NCBI GenBank assembly: GCA_946902985.2
Contig: OX336388.2
Coordinates: 231,056,467-231,120,466 of the forward strand
Reading direction: 5' to 3'
DNA length: 64,000 nt
DNA from: Meconema thalassinum
Lineage: Eukaryota; Arthropoda; Insecta; Orthoptera; Tettigoniidae
The position numbers and the translations under genes were made by a program. The notes beneath the pieces were generated by a model. It was not told the origin of the DNA, did not search any database, and saw only the letters and a program-made list of their open reading frames with translations. Numbering within the stretch: position 1 is the stretch's first letter; each line of letters opens with the position of its first letter. Of the stretch, positions 32,998 through 43,740 are shown piece after piece.

Positions 32998-34175
32998 GCG
33001 CAATCTGCGTCCTCCCCCAGGGGCTCACATCTAGTGGGACGTGGGTTGGCGACCACGGGACCCCAGCTGAGTCCGGCATTGTTTCCACTTGTGCAGGGCC
33101 CCTCTCCGTCTTCTTTCCTGCCGACCTCCCTTGGTCAACTCTTGTTCTTTTCCGACCCCGACGGTATTAGGGTATCCGAGGCGTAGGGAGTCTTTCACTT
33201 TCCCGCCTTAATTGTCCCCTGTCTCATCTTTCCTGATCTCTCCTTCTTCGAGGGGTCTTGTTTTCTTTTCATTTTATTTCCTTTTCTCATTAAGATTCCC
33301 GCACTGTTTTTGTTACTTGGCTAAATTCCTTTTAGCAATTTATTTTTTGCATCTACACTACATTTTGTAGGTATTTTTAATCTACGTTGCATTGTGTAGG
33401 TTTTTTCGATATAAATTGCATTTTGCGAGTGTTTTCAACCTCAATTGCATTTTGTAAAGATGGTCAATCTAAATTGCTTTGTAGTAAGTCTTTCAATGTA
33501 TGAGCAGGGCATTTTAGTGAGTATTTTGAATTTCAATTGCATTTTGTAAGTATTTTCAACCAAAACCGCATTTTGCAAGAATTTTAAATCTCAATTGCAT
33601 TTTATGTCGTGGGCATTTTGGAAGTATTTTGATTCTCAATTGCATTTCGTGGGTATTTTGAATCTAAATTACATTTTGTAAGTATTTTCAATCTAAATTG
33701 CATTTTGTAAGTATTGTCAATCCGAATGAGTAGTTTGAATCTGCCATAAATTTTGTAAGCATTTTCAATTTCAATTGGAATTTGTAAGTATTTTGAACCT
33801 CGATTGCATTTTGTACGTATTTTCGATCTTATTTGCAATTTGTAAGTACTTTGAATTTCAAATTCATTTTGTAAGTATTTCGACTCGACATTGCATTTTG
33901 TACGTATTTTGAACCTAGCCTACATTTTGTTTATATATTTCAATCTATTCCTTTTGTAAGTATTTTCGTTCTAAATTCCCTTTGGTAAGTATTACCGCTC
34001 TTCATTTTGTAAGTACTGTAGTTTCAATCTGAGTTCCTTTTTGTAAGTATTTTCCGTCTCACTTAATTTTCGTTCTGGTTTCCATTTCGTTGTCATTGTC
34101 GCTATCACCAAAACCATTAGGGGCCGATAACCTAGATGTTAGGCCCCTTAAAACTACAATTATCATCACCACCTT
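32998..34175 (+). mobile_element. Retroposon R variant with a minisatellite centre
   Basis: Starts with caggggctcacatctagtgg, as 25535, and ends with ggggccgataacctagatgt and taggccccttaaaactacaa. Everything between about 33300 and 34060, including the whole second ggggctcacggctgg half, is replaced by the 29-bp tandem array. Confidence 0.8.
33340..34060 (+). repeat. 29-bp minisatellite within R
   Basis: About 22 diverged units of ttgcattttgtaagtatttt plus caatctaaa-type linker; a clear adjacent pair is spaced 29 bp (33672 and 33701). An open frame on the minus strand (33602-33838) is produced by this periodicity and is not a gene. Confidence 0.85.
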
Positions 34176-34689
34176 AACCAGTTGTTAGCTGGCTTTTGTT
34201 ATGATATTCTCGACCATCATTGGGAAGTGCCATTTCCATTTTAGGCTATTATTTCGATGGGGTCGCCACTCCCAAAGGCATTTTATGAAGCTACTGCCAG
34301 CTATTATTCAGGCCGCCCCTAACATGGGAAACAGACGCCCTTGCAGCCGCCCCTAACCTGGGAAACAGACGCTGCCGATTGATGCTGTACTCATACTATT
34401 CCCTGAGTACTGGGTTGCCTCTTCCGCAATCTCCACCGTTCCGAAGTTCATCTTCTCCGCTGCAGATTCCGTTGAGGTCTTCGCACGTAACCCTGTGCAC
34501 GGGGCCTATGTTATACCCCATAGGACTGGGTCCTCACCAGAACTTAGCCGGTACTGTAGTTCCATGGTATATTACAGTACCGTTGCCCACCCCCGCGACG
34601 TGGACGCGCCTGGCAAGAATTATCCATGTAGCCAATTAGGATTAACTCATGGACCGGGTTAAGGAGCTGTCTAAATCCAGCCTCCAAGA
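34176..34689. other. No gene recognised
   Basis: Contains a short duplication, ccgcccctaac.tgggaaaca, at about 34313 and 34349. Otherwise unassigned. Confidence 0.35.
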
Positions 34690-34905
34690 CAGATGCTGGA
34701 GGCCAAGTGCAAGGGTAAGAGAGCAAGGGGAAGACCTAGAACAAGGTGGATCGATTCAGTGAAGAACAGCGTGAGAAAAAGAAATCTGTACTGGGACAAG
34801 ATCGTGGAAGAAGAATTGTGGAAGGAAAGAGGAAAGTGGAGAAGTGCCATAAATACCCCGACCCGGCAGGAGCTGGATAAGAGGAAATTATGATGATGAT
34901 TATGA
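34690..34905 (+). pseudogene. Non-LTR element C-terminal fragment
   Basis: Encodes KGKRARGRPRTRWIDSVK and EEELWKERGKWRSAINTPTR, ending in a stop at 34891-34893 and followed by (gat)n. The GRPRTRW...W box is typical of LINE ORF2 ends. Only the last 66 codons remain; family differs from A, B, C and E. Confidence 0.7.
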
Positions 34906-35424
34906 TTCTCGACTATGTCTTGTTTTCCTATTTTAGTTATGTTTGCTAATATTCTCTTGTTTTTTCTCTCATTGCATTGTTATCCTAATGTGTAGACTAA
35001 AATGCCGCACAATAGGCTACTTTGCATCTATTTAATATTAATTGAGAGAATCGTAGATTTGTGATGCTTTTTTTTTATTTCACGGAAGCAAGCTTGTCAC
35101 AAGGATTCCAGGAGGCATTGTAATTGATAACTATGACAACTACTTTAAATATTGCTGAAGTACGCTGTTTATTATGGGAGGGCTTAGCTGTGTTTTGTTA
35201 TTATAACTATGACAATGGTTTCACGATTTGCTAAAGCACGCGTTTTTTTTTTGTTCATAAATGCAAATAACAGGAGGCTATGGCGGTATCCATGACAACG
35301 ACTGGACTGTTTCCCGTTTCTCGCTGGTAGGCTAAATAATAAAATAAAATAAAAGTAGGAGCACGTGAATCGTTTGTTGCTAATGATCCAGAATTCTGCA
35401 TTAGGTCAGAGATATCAATTTAGC
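34906..35424. other. No gene recognised
   Basis: AT-rich unassigned DNA with T runs at 35070 and 35246. Confidence 0.35.
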
Positions 35425-35812
35425 CGCGGCTTCGGTGGCGTAGTCGGTAGCATGCTGAGCTTCTATGCCCAAGATAGCGGGTTCAAACCCGGCCGAAGCC
35501 ATCGGATTTTTTAAGAGCGTTAAAAATCCCTCAGTATGCCTTCCTTCGGTGGGGAAGTAAACCCGGTGGTCCCATGTCATAGATTTATGGCATGTTAAAG
35601 AACCTTCCACTAATTACACCTGTGTGACGCTAAATTGGATAGCTTATGAATGTAAACAACGCTCTTAGGTTTCTACGTTCGATGTCAACAGCCGACTGCG
35701 GTGGCGTCTGGTAGCTAAGTTCTGAACTAGTAGTCGTCGACGGTGGCGTTTGGTGAAAAAAGTAGGAACTATTTGATAAATTCTAAGTTGCAGTACTTAA
35801 ATAAAATAAAGT
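35425..35812 (+). mobile_element. SINE S1
   Basis: cggcttcggtggcgtagtcg and gcgggttcaaacccggccga give A- and B-boxes; the body runs through ttccttcggtggggaagtaa and catgttaaagaaccttccac to an aaataaaataaa tail near 35800. The usual cagcccctaaactgagg tail is absent. Confidence 0.85.
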
Positions 35813-36147
35813 CCTCTCGGCACGCCGGAAGGCGGAGGTAGATTTCACCGGACAAACTTGGGGATAGGCGAAAATAGGCAGAATATGCAGGTTTTCGTAG
35901 AAGGATCAGACCTCATTTATTGCGAGAAGGTATTTTATAATTGGAGCTTAATTAACTTTGTTTTTCGTCATTTTATGCTTATTTTAAACATTTTATTGTC
36001 TTATGGGAACGGTAACCTTCTTGTCATTTGGGGTCCATTTTTATACTTGTGGTCACACTGTCCTTATGCAAGGTTTCGACACTGATGTGTAACTATGTAA
36101 CGGTCTGTTTCTTCTTCACGCAAAATTCTATCTCCCGCAGAGATTTT
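35813..36147. other. No gene recognised
   Basis: Unassigned; ctctcggcacgccggaaggc at about 35815 resembles sequence near 61496, so a small dispersed repeat may be present. Confidence 0.35.
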
Positions 36148-36499
36148 GGTTCGTTCCTCAGTTTAGGGGCTGCGACAACGCGGTCATGTAACCCCGTGTA
36201 CTTAGGGATGGCTGTATTAGTCTGTAATTCAGGTAAGGACTGCAGACGGTCAATTTCAAGCAGTAGTTCCTAATGTTGCTACCAGGTACTACCGTCAACG
36301 ACACCTAGCTGTGAACTTGGTTACTATATGTCACCGCAACCAGCAACTCGCAACGAACGTTGGAACTTCCCCTCCAAAAGGAGAGCATACTGAAGGATTT
36401 TTAGCGCTCTTAGAAAATCCGACGACTTCGGCCGGCTTTGAACTCGCGACCTTGGGCATAGACATTCAGCATGCTACCAGTTACATCACCGAAGCCGCT
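36148..36499 (-). mobile_element. SINE S1 within the left duplicate
   Basis: Minus-strand S1: tail complement cctcagtttaggggctgcga at the left, head complement cggcttcggtga at about 36490. Its B-box region (gctttgaactcgcgacc) has decayed. Confidence 0.75.
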
Positions 36500-36566
36500 T
36501 CACACTTAGTCAGATGGAAATCTGAATCTGATCTCGTGCAAGTGCGTTATCTTGGCAACGTCTGAT

Positions 36567-37029
36567 ATAATAATAATAATAATAATATCGTATGGCCTCG
36601 GGTGCCTGGTGCAAGCTTTGTTAATTGACACCCAGAGGGTAGCTTGCATGTCGAATTTCGTCGTTCCTTTAGTTAGTTAGTTAGTTAGTTATTGTTGTTT
36701 TAAGGGGCGGAACTACGAGGTCATCTGCCCCTCGTCGTTCCTTTGAACGCTATGAAAGTCAAGGAGGTTATATATCTAAACTCCTTGACACTACAGCGCT
36801 TTCAAGTAGAGAATGGAGGAACTTTGTGTTGGCGGAAAATCCCGAGATTAATTCTGCCATTGAACACGGCCTACTGAATTCAAATGGGTTCTTTAACATG
36901 CCAACAACGTATGACAGGAGTATCGTGATTTTTGTCGCCTTCAAAAATCACTTACCATGGCCAGGGGCGAACCTGCAATCTTGGGGTTGGTAGTCCGACA
37001 TTATAACCACTCGCCCACCGTGGCAAGCT
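36567..37029 (-). mobile_element. SINE S3 with nested mini-retroposon
   Basis: TSD aacgtctgat at 36557-36566 and 37030-37039. Minus-strand head: gccacggtgggcgagtgg; tail (taa)n at 36567-36585. The right duplicate at about 38565 lacks the insertion and is an empty site. Confidence 0.9.
36671..36732 (-). mobile_element. Mini-retroposon, 62 bp, nested in SINE S3
   Basis: (agtt)n, attgttgttttaaggggcgg, aactacgaggtcatctgccc ct. 12-bp TSD cgtcgttccttt at 36659-36670 and 36733-36744 proves recent mobility of this very short unit. Confidence 0.9.
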
Positions 37030-37039
37030 AACGTCTGAT

Positions 37040-37588
37040 GGCTCATCCCTCATCAATTTAGTAGTGTTGCCATGGCATCCACTGATAGCTCTTGGCATTT
37101 TCTTATAATTCCGAAATCATTTTTCTCATCCCTTGGCATAATGGTGGGTCATATCAAAAATTCTTTCAGACAAAAGTTTTAGGTAATTATTAGGGGAATA
37201 TTGTCCATTTTGTACGGTTTTGATATTGTGCCTATTAAGAGAGATATGATTTATGTTTCCCGAAAAACCTACTTTTTCCCACCCCTTTGGTCAATGGTTG
37301 GTGCTATAAAAAAAACTCTTCAAACATAATTTTTTGGGCTTTATCCGACACATAGTATGAACGTTGAACAGATTCGATATTTCACATATTAAGAGAGTTA
37401 TAGCAATATTTCACTTTTTCGAAAAAAGCCCCTCATTTTCACCCCCTTCGACCGATTTAGCCCAGTAACGAACTCGACCGAGATTTTATAGGTATACATA
37501 TTCGGTAAAAAATTCAAAGTGATTGGTGCTAAATTATGGCAGTTATCGTGTCCACAAGAAACTGATATACATATACATACATATATAT
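37040..37588 (+). repeat. K-family repeat in the left duplicate
   Basis: Three related units of about 150-158 bp start near 37131, 37282 and 37441, each with a ccctttggtcaatggttggt-like start. It ends in ataca/at-rich microsatellite. Other copies: 38565-39107, 6955-7205, 9330-9440, 62755-62835. Confidence 0.75.
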
Positions 37589-37608
37589 ATATATATACAT
37601 AAACATAC

Positions 37609-37980
37609 CGACAGTAGTGGCTACGCTCGCTAAAGCGCTGCGTTAGGTCATGGGGCCAAGCTCTCTGCTGACTCGGTAGACGCGTGGGTTCGAGCCCCAC
37701 CGTCGGCCGTCCTTGAAATGGTTTTCCGTGGTTTCCCATTTTCAACTCCAGGCAAATGCTGGGACGGTACCTTCTGACAGGCCACGGCCGCTTCCTTCCA
37801 CATCCTTGCCCAGTTTCATTCACCATCATTCATTTCATCTCTCATTAACTCCTCTCATGAGGTTGGCGTCAGGAAGGGCATCCGGCCGTAAAAATCATCC
37901 GCCACAAAGACTTCCATCGCATCTCATCCCCGACCCCGTAGGAAAAACGGGAATAATAATGGGTCGACATACATACATAC
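37609..37980 (+). mobile_element. tRNA-headed SINE (family S4)
   Basis: ctctgctgactcggtagacg and gtgggttcgagccccaccgt (B-box) followed by ggttttccgtggtttcccat and a body ending ggaaaaacgggaataataat, then (acat)n. A 20-bp AT-rich TSD ending cataaacatac lies at 37589-37608 and 37981-38000. Confidence 0.85.
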
Positions 37981-38138
37981 ATATATATACATAAACATAC
38001 ATAAATTATGTATAAACTTTTGAACTGACGGTGGTTTTGGGGTCTGGGGGATGTGAAACGCGAAGATATGTCGAAATTTTCCGGAAGTCGAAACATGGTA
38101 CCCATTGCAATAGTTAGCTTTCTAATGATATCTACCTC

Positions 38139-38512
38139 TGGTTGGTTCCTCAGTTTAGGGGCTGCGACAACGCGGTCATCTAACCCCGTGTACTTTTGGT
38201 GAGTGTAGAATCTGTCTGATAAACGGTGTGAATTTTAATGGCTGTATTAGTCTTAATTCAGGGATGGACTGCAGACGGTCAATTTCAAGCAGTAGTTCCT
38301 AATGTTGCTACCAGGTACTACCGTCCACGACACCTAGCTGTGAACTTGGCTACTAGATGCCACCCCAACCAGCAACTCGGAACGAACGTTGGAGGAAAGC
38401 ATACTGAGGGATTTTAGCGCTCTTAGAAAATCCGACGACTTCGGCCGGCTTTGAAACCGCGGCCTTGGGCATAGACATTCAGCATGCTACCAGTTACGTC
38501 ACCGAAGCCGCT
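38139..38512 (-). mobile_element. SINE S1 within the right duplicate
   Basis: Minus-strand S1 with tail complement ggttggttcctcagtttagg and head complement ccgaagccgc. It retains ttttggtgagtgtagaatct, lost from the left duplicate. Confidence 0.8.
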
Positions 38513-38564
38513 TCCCACTTAGTCAGATGGAAATACTGAATCTGATCTCGTGCAAGTGCGTTGT

Positions 38565-39107
38565 CTGATGGCACATCCCTCATCAATTTAGTAGTGCTGC
38601 CATGGCAACCTCTGATAGCTCTTGGCATTTTCTTATAATTCCGAAATCATTTTTCTCATCCCTTGGCGTAATGGTGGGTCATATCAAAAATTCTTTCAGA
38701 CAAAAGTTTTAAGTAATTATTAGGGGAATATTGTCCATTTTGTACGGTTTTGATATTGTGCCTATTAAGAGAGATATGATTAATGTTTCCCGAAAAACCC
38801 ACTTTTTCCCACCCCTTTGGTCAATGGTTGGTGCTATAAAAAAACTCTTCAAACATAAATTTTTGGGCTTTATCCGACACATAGTATGAACGTTGAACGG
38901 ATTCGATATTTCACATATTAAGAGAGTTATAGCAATATTTTACTTTTTCGAAAAAAAAAAAGCCCCCCATTTTCACCCCCTTCGACTGATTTAGCCCAGT
39001 AACGAACTCGACCGAGATTTTATAGGTATACATATTCGGTAAAAAATTCAAATTGATTGGTGCAAAATTACGGCAGTTATCGTGTCCACAAGAAACTGAT
39101 ATACATT
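38565..39107 (+). repeat. K-family repeat in the right duplicate
   Basis: Near-identical to 37040-37588 with scattered substitutions; interrupted at its AT-rich end by the Tc1 element. Confidence 0.85.
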
Positions 39108-39304
39108 TACACACATCAAAAAAAGTTTTGCATCACCTCGGTTCCAAGAGTTCCGGAACCGTTAAATACAAAGGGAATAGAGATCAACACAAACAACATT
39201 TCAGCTCGTTTTATTGCTCATGAGACCCACACATTGCATGTTGTACCATCATACAGCTAGACTTTCAGCATTTGTGGTCCAGATTGCAGTACACACCACT
39301 ACCT

Positions 39305-40330
39305 CTAATACCCAGTAGCACGTCCTCTTGCATTGATGCATGCCTGTATTCGCCGTGGCATACTATCCACAAGTTCATCAAGACACTGTTGGTCCAAATT
39401 GTCCCACTCCTCAACGACAATTCGGCGTAAATCTCTCAGAGTGGTTGGTGGGTCAAGACGTCCATAAACAGCCCTTTTCAACATATCCCAGGCATGTTCG
39501 ATAGGGTTCATGTCTGGCGAACATGCTGACCACTGTAGTCGAGCGATGTCGTTATCTTGAAGGAACGCATTCACAAGATGTGCACGATGAGGTCGAGAAT
39601 TGTCGTCCATGAAGACAAATGCCTCTCCAATATTCTGCCGATATGGTTGCACTATGGGTCGGAGGATGTCATTCAGGTATCGTAAAGCCGTTTCGGAGCC
39701 TTCCATGACCACCAGTGGCGTACGTCGGCCCCACATAATGCCACCCCAAAACATCAGGGAACCACCACCTTGCTGCACTCGCTGGACAGTGTGTCTAAGA
39801 CGTTCAGCCTGACCAGGGTGCCTCCAAACACGTCTCCGACGATTGTCTGGTTGAAGGCATATGCGACACTCATCGGTGAAGAGAACGTGATGCCAATTCC
39901 GTGGGGTCCATTCAGCATGTTGTTGGGCCCATCTGTACCGCGCTGCATGGTGTCGGGGTTGCAAAGCTGGACCTCGCCATGGACGTCGGGAGTGAAGTTG
40001 CGCATCATGCAGCCTATTGCGCACAGTTTGAGTTGAAACACGACGTCCTGTGGCTGAACGAAACGCATTATTCAACATGGTGGCATTGCTGTCAGGGTTC
40101 CTCCGAGCGGCAATCCGTAAGTAGCGGTCATCCACTACAGTAGTAGCCCTTGGGCGGCCTGAGCGAGGCCTGTCATCGACAGTTCCTGTATCTCTGTACC
40201 TCCTCCATGTCCGAACAACATCGCTTTGGTTCACTCTGAGACGCCTGGAAACTTCCCTTGTTGAGAGCCCTTCTTGACACAAAGTAACAATGCGGACGCG
40301 ATCGAACTGCGGTATTGACCTTCTAGGCAT
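39305..40330 (-). CDS. Tc1-type transposase, apparently intact
   Basis: An ATG start and 341 residues, the normal length. Residues about 8-110: paired HTH (FDRVRIVTLCQEGLSTREVS...VVRTWRRY; GRPRAT linker; RVSTQTVRNRL). Catalytic DD34E triad: D153 in FTDEC, D243 in MDDNSRPH, E278 in MNPIEHAWD. Between D243 and E278 lie 34 residues. GGG and FWGGI motifs are present. It cuts at the TIRs and reinserts at TA. No internal stop. The neighbouring hAT insertion lies in the 5' untranslated side (178 bp beyond the start), so the ORF itself is unbroken but its own promoter/TIR is displaced by 3.2 kb. Confidence 0.95.
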   Translation of the reverse strand: MPRRSIPQFDRVRIVTLCQEGLSTREVSRRLRVNQSDVVRTWRRYRDTGTVDDRPRSGRPRATTVVDDRYLRIAARRNPDSNATMLNNAFRSATGRRVSTQTVRNRLHDAQLHSRRPWRGPALQPRHHAARYRWAQQHAEWTPRNWHHVLFTDECRICLQPDNRRRRVWRHPGQAERLRHTVQRVQQGGGSLMFWGGIMWGRRTPLVVMEGSETALRYLNDILRPIVQPYRQNIGEAFVFMDDNSRPHRAHLVNAFLQDNDIARLQWSACSPDMNPIEHAWDMLKRAVYGRLDPPTTLRDLRRIVVEEWDNLDQQCLDELVDSMPRRIQACINARGRATGY

Positions 40331-40507
40331 GGTAGAACTACAGACAACATGAGCAGCGTACCTTCGTCCTGGTGGAATGACTGGAACTGATCGGCTGTCG
40401 TACCCCCTCCGTCTAATAGGCCCTGCTCATGCATGGTTGTTTACATCTTTGAGCAGTTTTAGTGACATCTATGAACAGTCAAAGGGACTGTATCTTGGAT
40501 ACAATAT

Positions 40508-43500
40508 CATACCTGCCAACTTTTACGGTTTATCCGTAAAATTTACGGAAATTGCAGCATTTTACGGTTTTACGGATGAACGGTGTCATTTTACGATTTC
40601 GCGGACAAAAATTTTAAACGATAATTAACATTCGATAATCCCTCCCACTTCCGTACAATCGATTGTTTGCGTGGGTCGAAGGCAAGTCCACGATAGTCGA
40701 TAACTCGTTCTTTGATATGATTCGTACTTTTAACCGTGTCATGTTTGTGTCGTCATTGTAATTGAATTTGAAGCCGGGATAACCGTTCTTCCATGTGAAT
40801 CTTAGGTGTCGACACGCTCTGCTTCGCAAATTCTTTGTTCCCCTACGTTCGCTCGTTGCGATTTAAACGATATTCTTTGACCACGTGAGTTGTTTATTGT
40901 TCGCGAAGTTGGCGTTCTTTGAATGTTTTCGTATTTTAAGGTTATGGCATATTTTAATGAAGTGTTCGAGTTTTTGTGCTATATCTTCGTGCTTCGCAGT
41001 TTCCTGTATTCCTTGGACTAATTACATTCGTTCCACGTGTGTGTTTTTTTCTCTCTCCCATGTGCATATTCTTTCTTTACGAGGTTGGCGTCGTGTTCAT
41101 TTGACTTGTGTGCTTTGACTTGTTTTAATGAAGTGTTGGCTGTGTTTTATGCGATTTATGTTATAATTTTATGTGACGTTTAGTGATCCAGGTTCCTTTC
41201 GATGTTTTAGTAGATATCGAGAATGAACAAATACAACAAGAAACAGTACTTCCAGACATTTAAAGAATCATACTCGGTTGATTTTCCGTGCATACTAAAA
41301 TCAAGAAAGGGAGAAAAATTTGCCTTTTGCACGGCATGTGCGTGTGATATTAATATTGCTCATGGTGGAAAAAACGATTTAAGTAATCATGTGAAGTGCG
41401 GTAAACACATAAGTTATGTTAAATCAAAGGAAGATAGCAAGAAAATCAACACCTTTTTTGCCAAGGCTGGGAACGTTGACAGTGACGTAATTAGGGCCGA
41501 GTGTCTGTTTACTTCCTTTTTGGTGGAACACAATGTGCCCTTAAGTGCGGCTGATCATGCTGGTGCTTTATTTAAGAAGATGTTTCCCACATCAGAAGTT
41601 GCAAAGAAATATAGTTGTGGTCGCACGAAAACGACGTGCATTGTAAATAAAATGGCAAAAAAATGCATCATCTGAAGTTGTTAAGTGCCTTCAGAACGGA
41701 CCATTTTCTTTGGCAACGGATGGAAGCAATGATACGAATGCCAAGTTGTATCCTATTGTTGTTACATTCTATGATGTTCGGCAGGAAAAAGTAGTGAGCA
41801 CTGTGCTATCCATACCAGCGTTGGACGGGGACTCAACAGGGCGAAACATAGGTAACCTGATGTTATCACAGCTGAGTTCTCATAATATACCAATTGAAAA
41901 CTGTGTGGCTTTCTGCTCCGACAATGCTCCTGTTATGATAGGACACAAAAATGGGGTTTCAGCAGTTCTGAAGGAAGTTCAACCAGGTATTGCCATCATA
42001 GGGTGCATTTGCCACCTGATTAATCTAGCAGCTGAAGAAAAGGGTGCTGGAAGATTACCAGTTAAAGTGGATGAGATCCTTGTAGATATATTTTATTTCT
42101 TAGAGAAGAGTGTAAAGAGAAAAGAACGCCTTCAGAAATTTCAGAACTTGCACAATAAGGAAGCAAAGAAAATTCTGAAGCATGTATGTACTAGGTGGTT
42201 ATCTTTAGGCAGATGTTTGGATAGACTACTGGACCAGTGGTATCCTCTTCTTTCTTTCTTCAAGGAGGAAGTAATATTATGTACCCTAAACATTTCCACA
42301 AGCTTGACATCTTTCAGAATACCTAAAGTTGAACAAAGTGGATCCAAAGAGTATCAGAAGAAGAGAATTCTTGATTCTGCTACTACACATGCCCCTAAAA
42401 GAATAGCATATTCTTCCAAATGTGACAAACCCATCCTAAAAAATAAGACTTCTGCTACAACTCGTGAGGAAAAATTGTTTATGTTCCTGTCCTCAAACTT
42501 GAACAAGGCCTTTTGCACTTTTCTTCATGTGACTATTCCTGTATTTGACAAATTGAATGTTGCCCTTCAGACTTCTTCCCCACAAGTTCACTTGTTATTA
42601 GAACTTCTAATGGATTTGCTAAAGCAGCTGTTCACCAAGTTTGTTAAGCCCAAAATTGTCAAAAGCTCCTCATTGCTTGAAGTTGAGTACAACTTGATTC
42701 AAAATCAAAGAAGTGATGATGAGTTAGTTATTGGCATTCAAACTTCGAACATAGTGAATGATCTCCAGGATACAGATAAATCCCTTTTCTTTTCATCAGT
42801 GAGAAACTACTTTTGTACTGCCTGTGACTACATCATCAACAAGTTTCCACTCAAGGATGACGTGCTAAAGAATGCTCAAGTTGCTAGGTTAGACAAAATT
42901 GAAGATGCACAGTTTTCTTCCGTTCGTTTTTTCTTGGAAAAGTTTCCTATCATGTTATGCAAGGAAGAGAATGAAACTACCGATGAGGTGGTGAATGAGC
43001 TTCAGAGGCAGTTTACAGCTCTTCAGGTAGATGACACTTTGGCTGCACATCAAGATGCTGCAAGTGATTCCAGTTGGGCACAAATATCAAGAATTCGTGG
43101 AGCCGATGGACTTCTTAAGTATAACCGAATTTCTAGAGTAATGCTCTCTATTCTCACCATACCCCATAGCAATGCAGAATGTGAACGTGTTTTCAGCCTT
43201 GTGAAGAAAAATAGAACACAGTTCAGGTCATCCATGTCCAATGAATCTCTGGAGTCTATTTCTATTTTGAAGACCAGGAGTTCTGGTCCCTGTTATGACA
43301 AAGCATTTTCTCAAGACTTTTTGCTGGAAGCTAAAAAGGCCACAACCATGACTTTAAAGTCGAACTAGCATGTGATTTGCAGTGTGTATTATATTATTTC
43401 TTGCCTGTGTTACGTTAAACAAGTTTTATTGTGTAAAACCTTTTTCAATTATCGTATATCGGCTTAATTTATCAAGGAAGTCCTGTTATGTATGCTCCAA

Positions 43501-43740
43501 ACCAATATTCACCACGCCTGCTGCTGATTAACATGGATTTCTTCTTGATTGTTATGTTCATCTACAAATCATGTAAGTAGATATGATTTCATTGAAATAT
43601 CCTGTTTAAAGCATGAATTATTGTATTTTGTAGCCCAGAAGTATTATTATTTTCGTCAAGCCGGGGTATGTCGAAAATCGTTAAATTTTTTGTCGCGCGT
43701 GAGTTTTACTGATAGCCCTTTTCAAAAGTTGGCAGGTATG
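40508..43740 (+). mobile_element. hAT-like transposon, nearly intact
   Basis: TIR catacctgccaactttt at 40508 and its exact complement ending at 43740. Repeated tttacgg motifs follow the left TIR. The directly flanking repeat is only 6 bp, caatat (40502-40507 and 43741-43746), where classical hAT elements make 8 bp. It encodes a BED finger-hATC protein. Confidence 0.85.
41223..43368 (+). pseudogene. hAT transposase with one frameshift
   Basis: An ATG at 41223 opens a frame with a BED-type finger: C36..C39 (FCTACAC) and H56/H62 (NHVKCGKH). The frame ends at 41675 because the A run at 41657-41663 is one base out. Shifting at that run continues through FSLATDGSND, FCSDNAPVMIGHKNG and CICHLINLAAE (RNase H-like core) to the hATC dimerisation domain SNAECERVFSLVKKN (about 43165-43275), stop at 43366-43368. 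Roughly 715 residues in total. Only this lesion was seen; it could be a true mutation or a homopolymer sequencing error. The apparent second frame starts at a TTG, so it is not a separate gene. Confidence 0.85.

Larger units (their letters stand above)
36148..38138. repeat. Tandem duplication, left copy
   Basis: Same ordered content as 38139-43971: SINE S1 (minus), cagatggaaat...gatctcgtgcaagtgcgtt, K repeat, AT-rich run, then the cttttgaactgacggtggtt segment. Removing two SINE insertions with their TSDs leaves about 1126 bp. Confidence 0.9.

Noticed and set aside
33602..33838. Minus-strand repetitive ORF
   Set aside because: Product of the 29-bp minisatellite.
35425..35510. Functional tRNA gene
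   Set aside because: A- and B-box are present, but cloverleaf arms do not close and the sequence continues into a SINE body found in several copies; same for the other SINE heads.
41710..43368. Separate second gene in the hAT element
   Set aside because: Its apparent start is TTG, and the frame is the continuation of 41223-41675 after a one-base shift.
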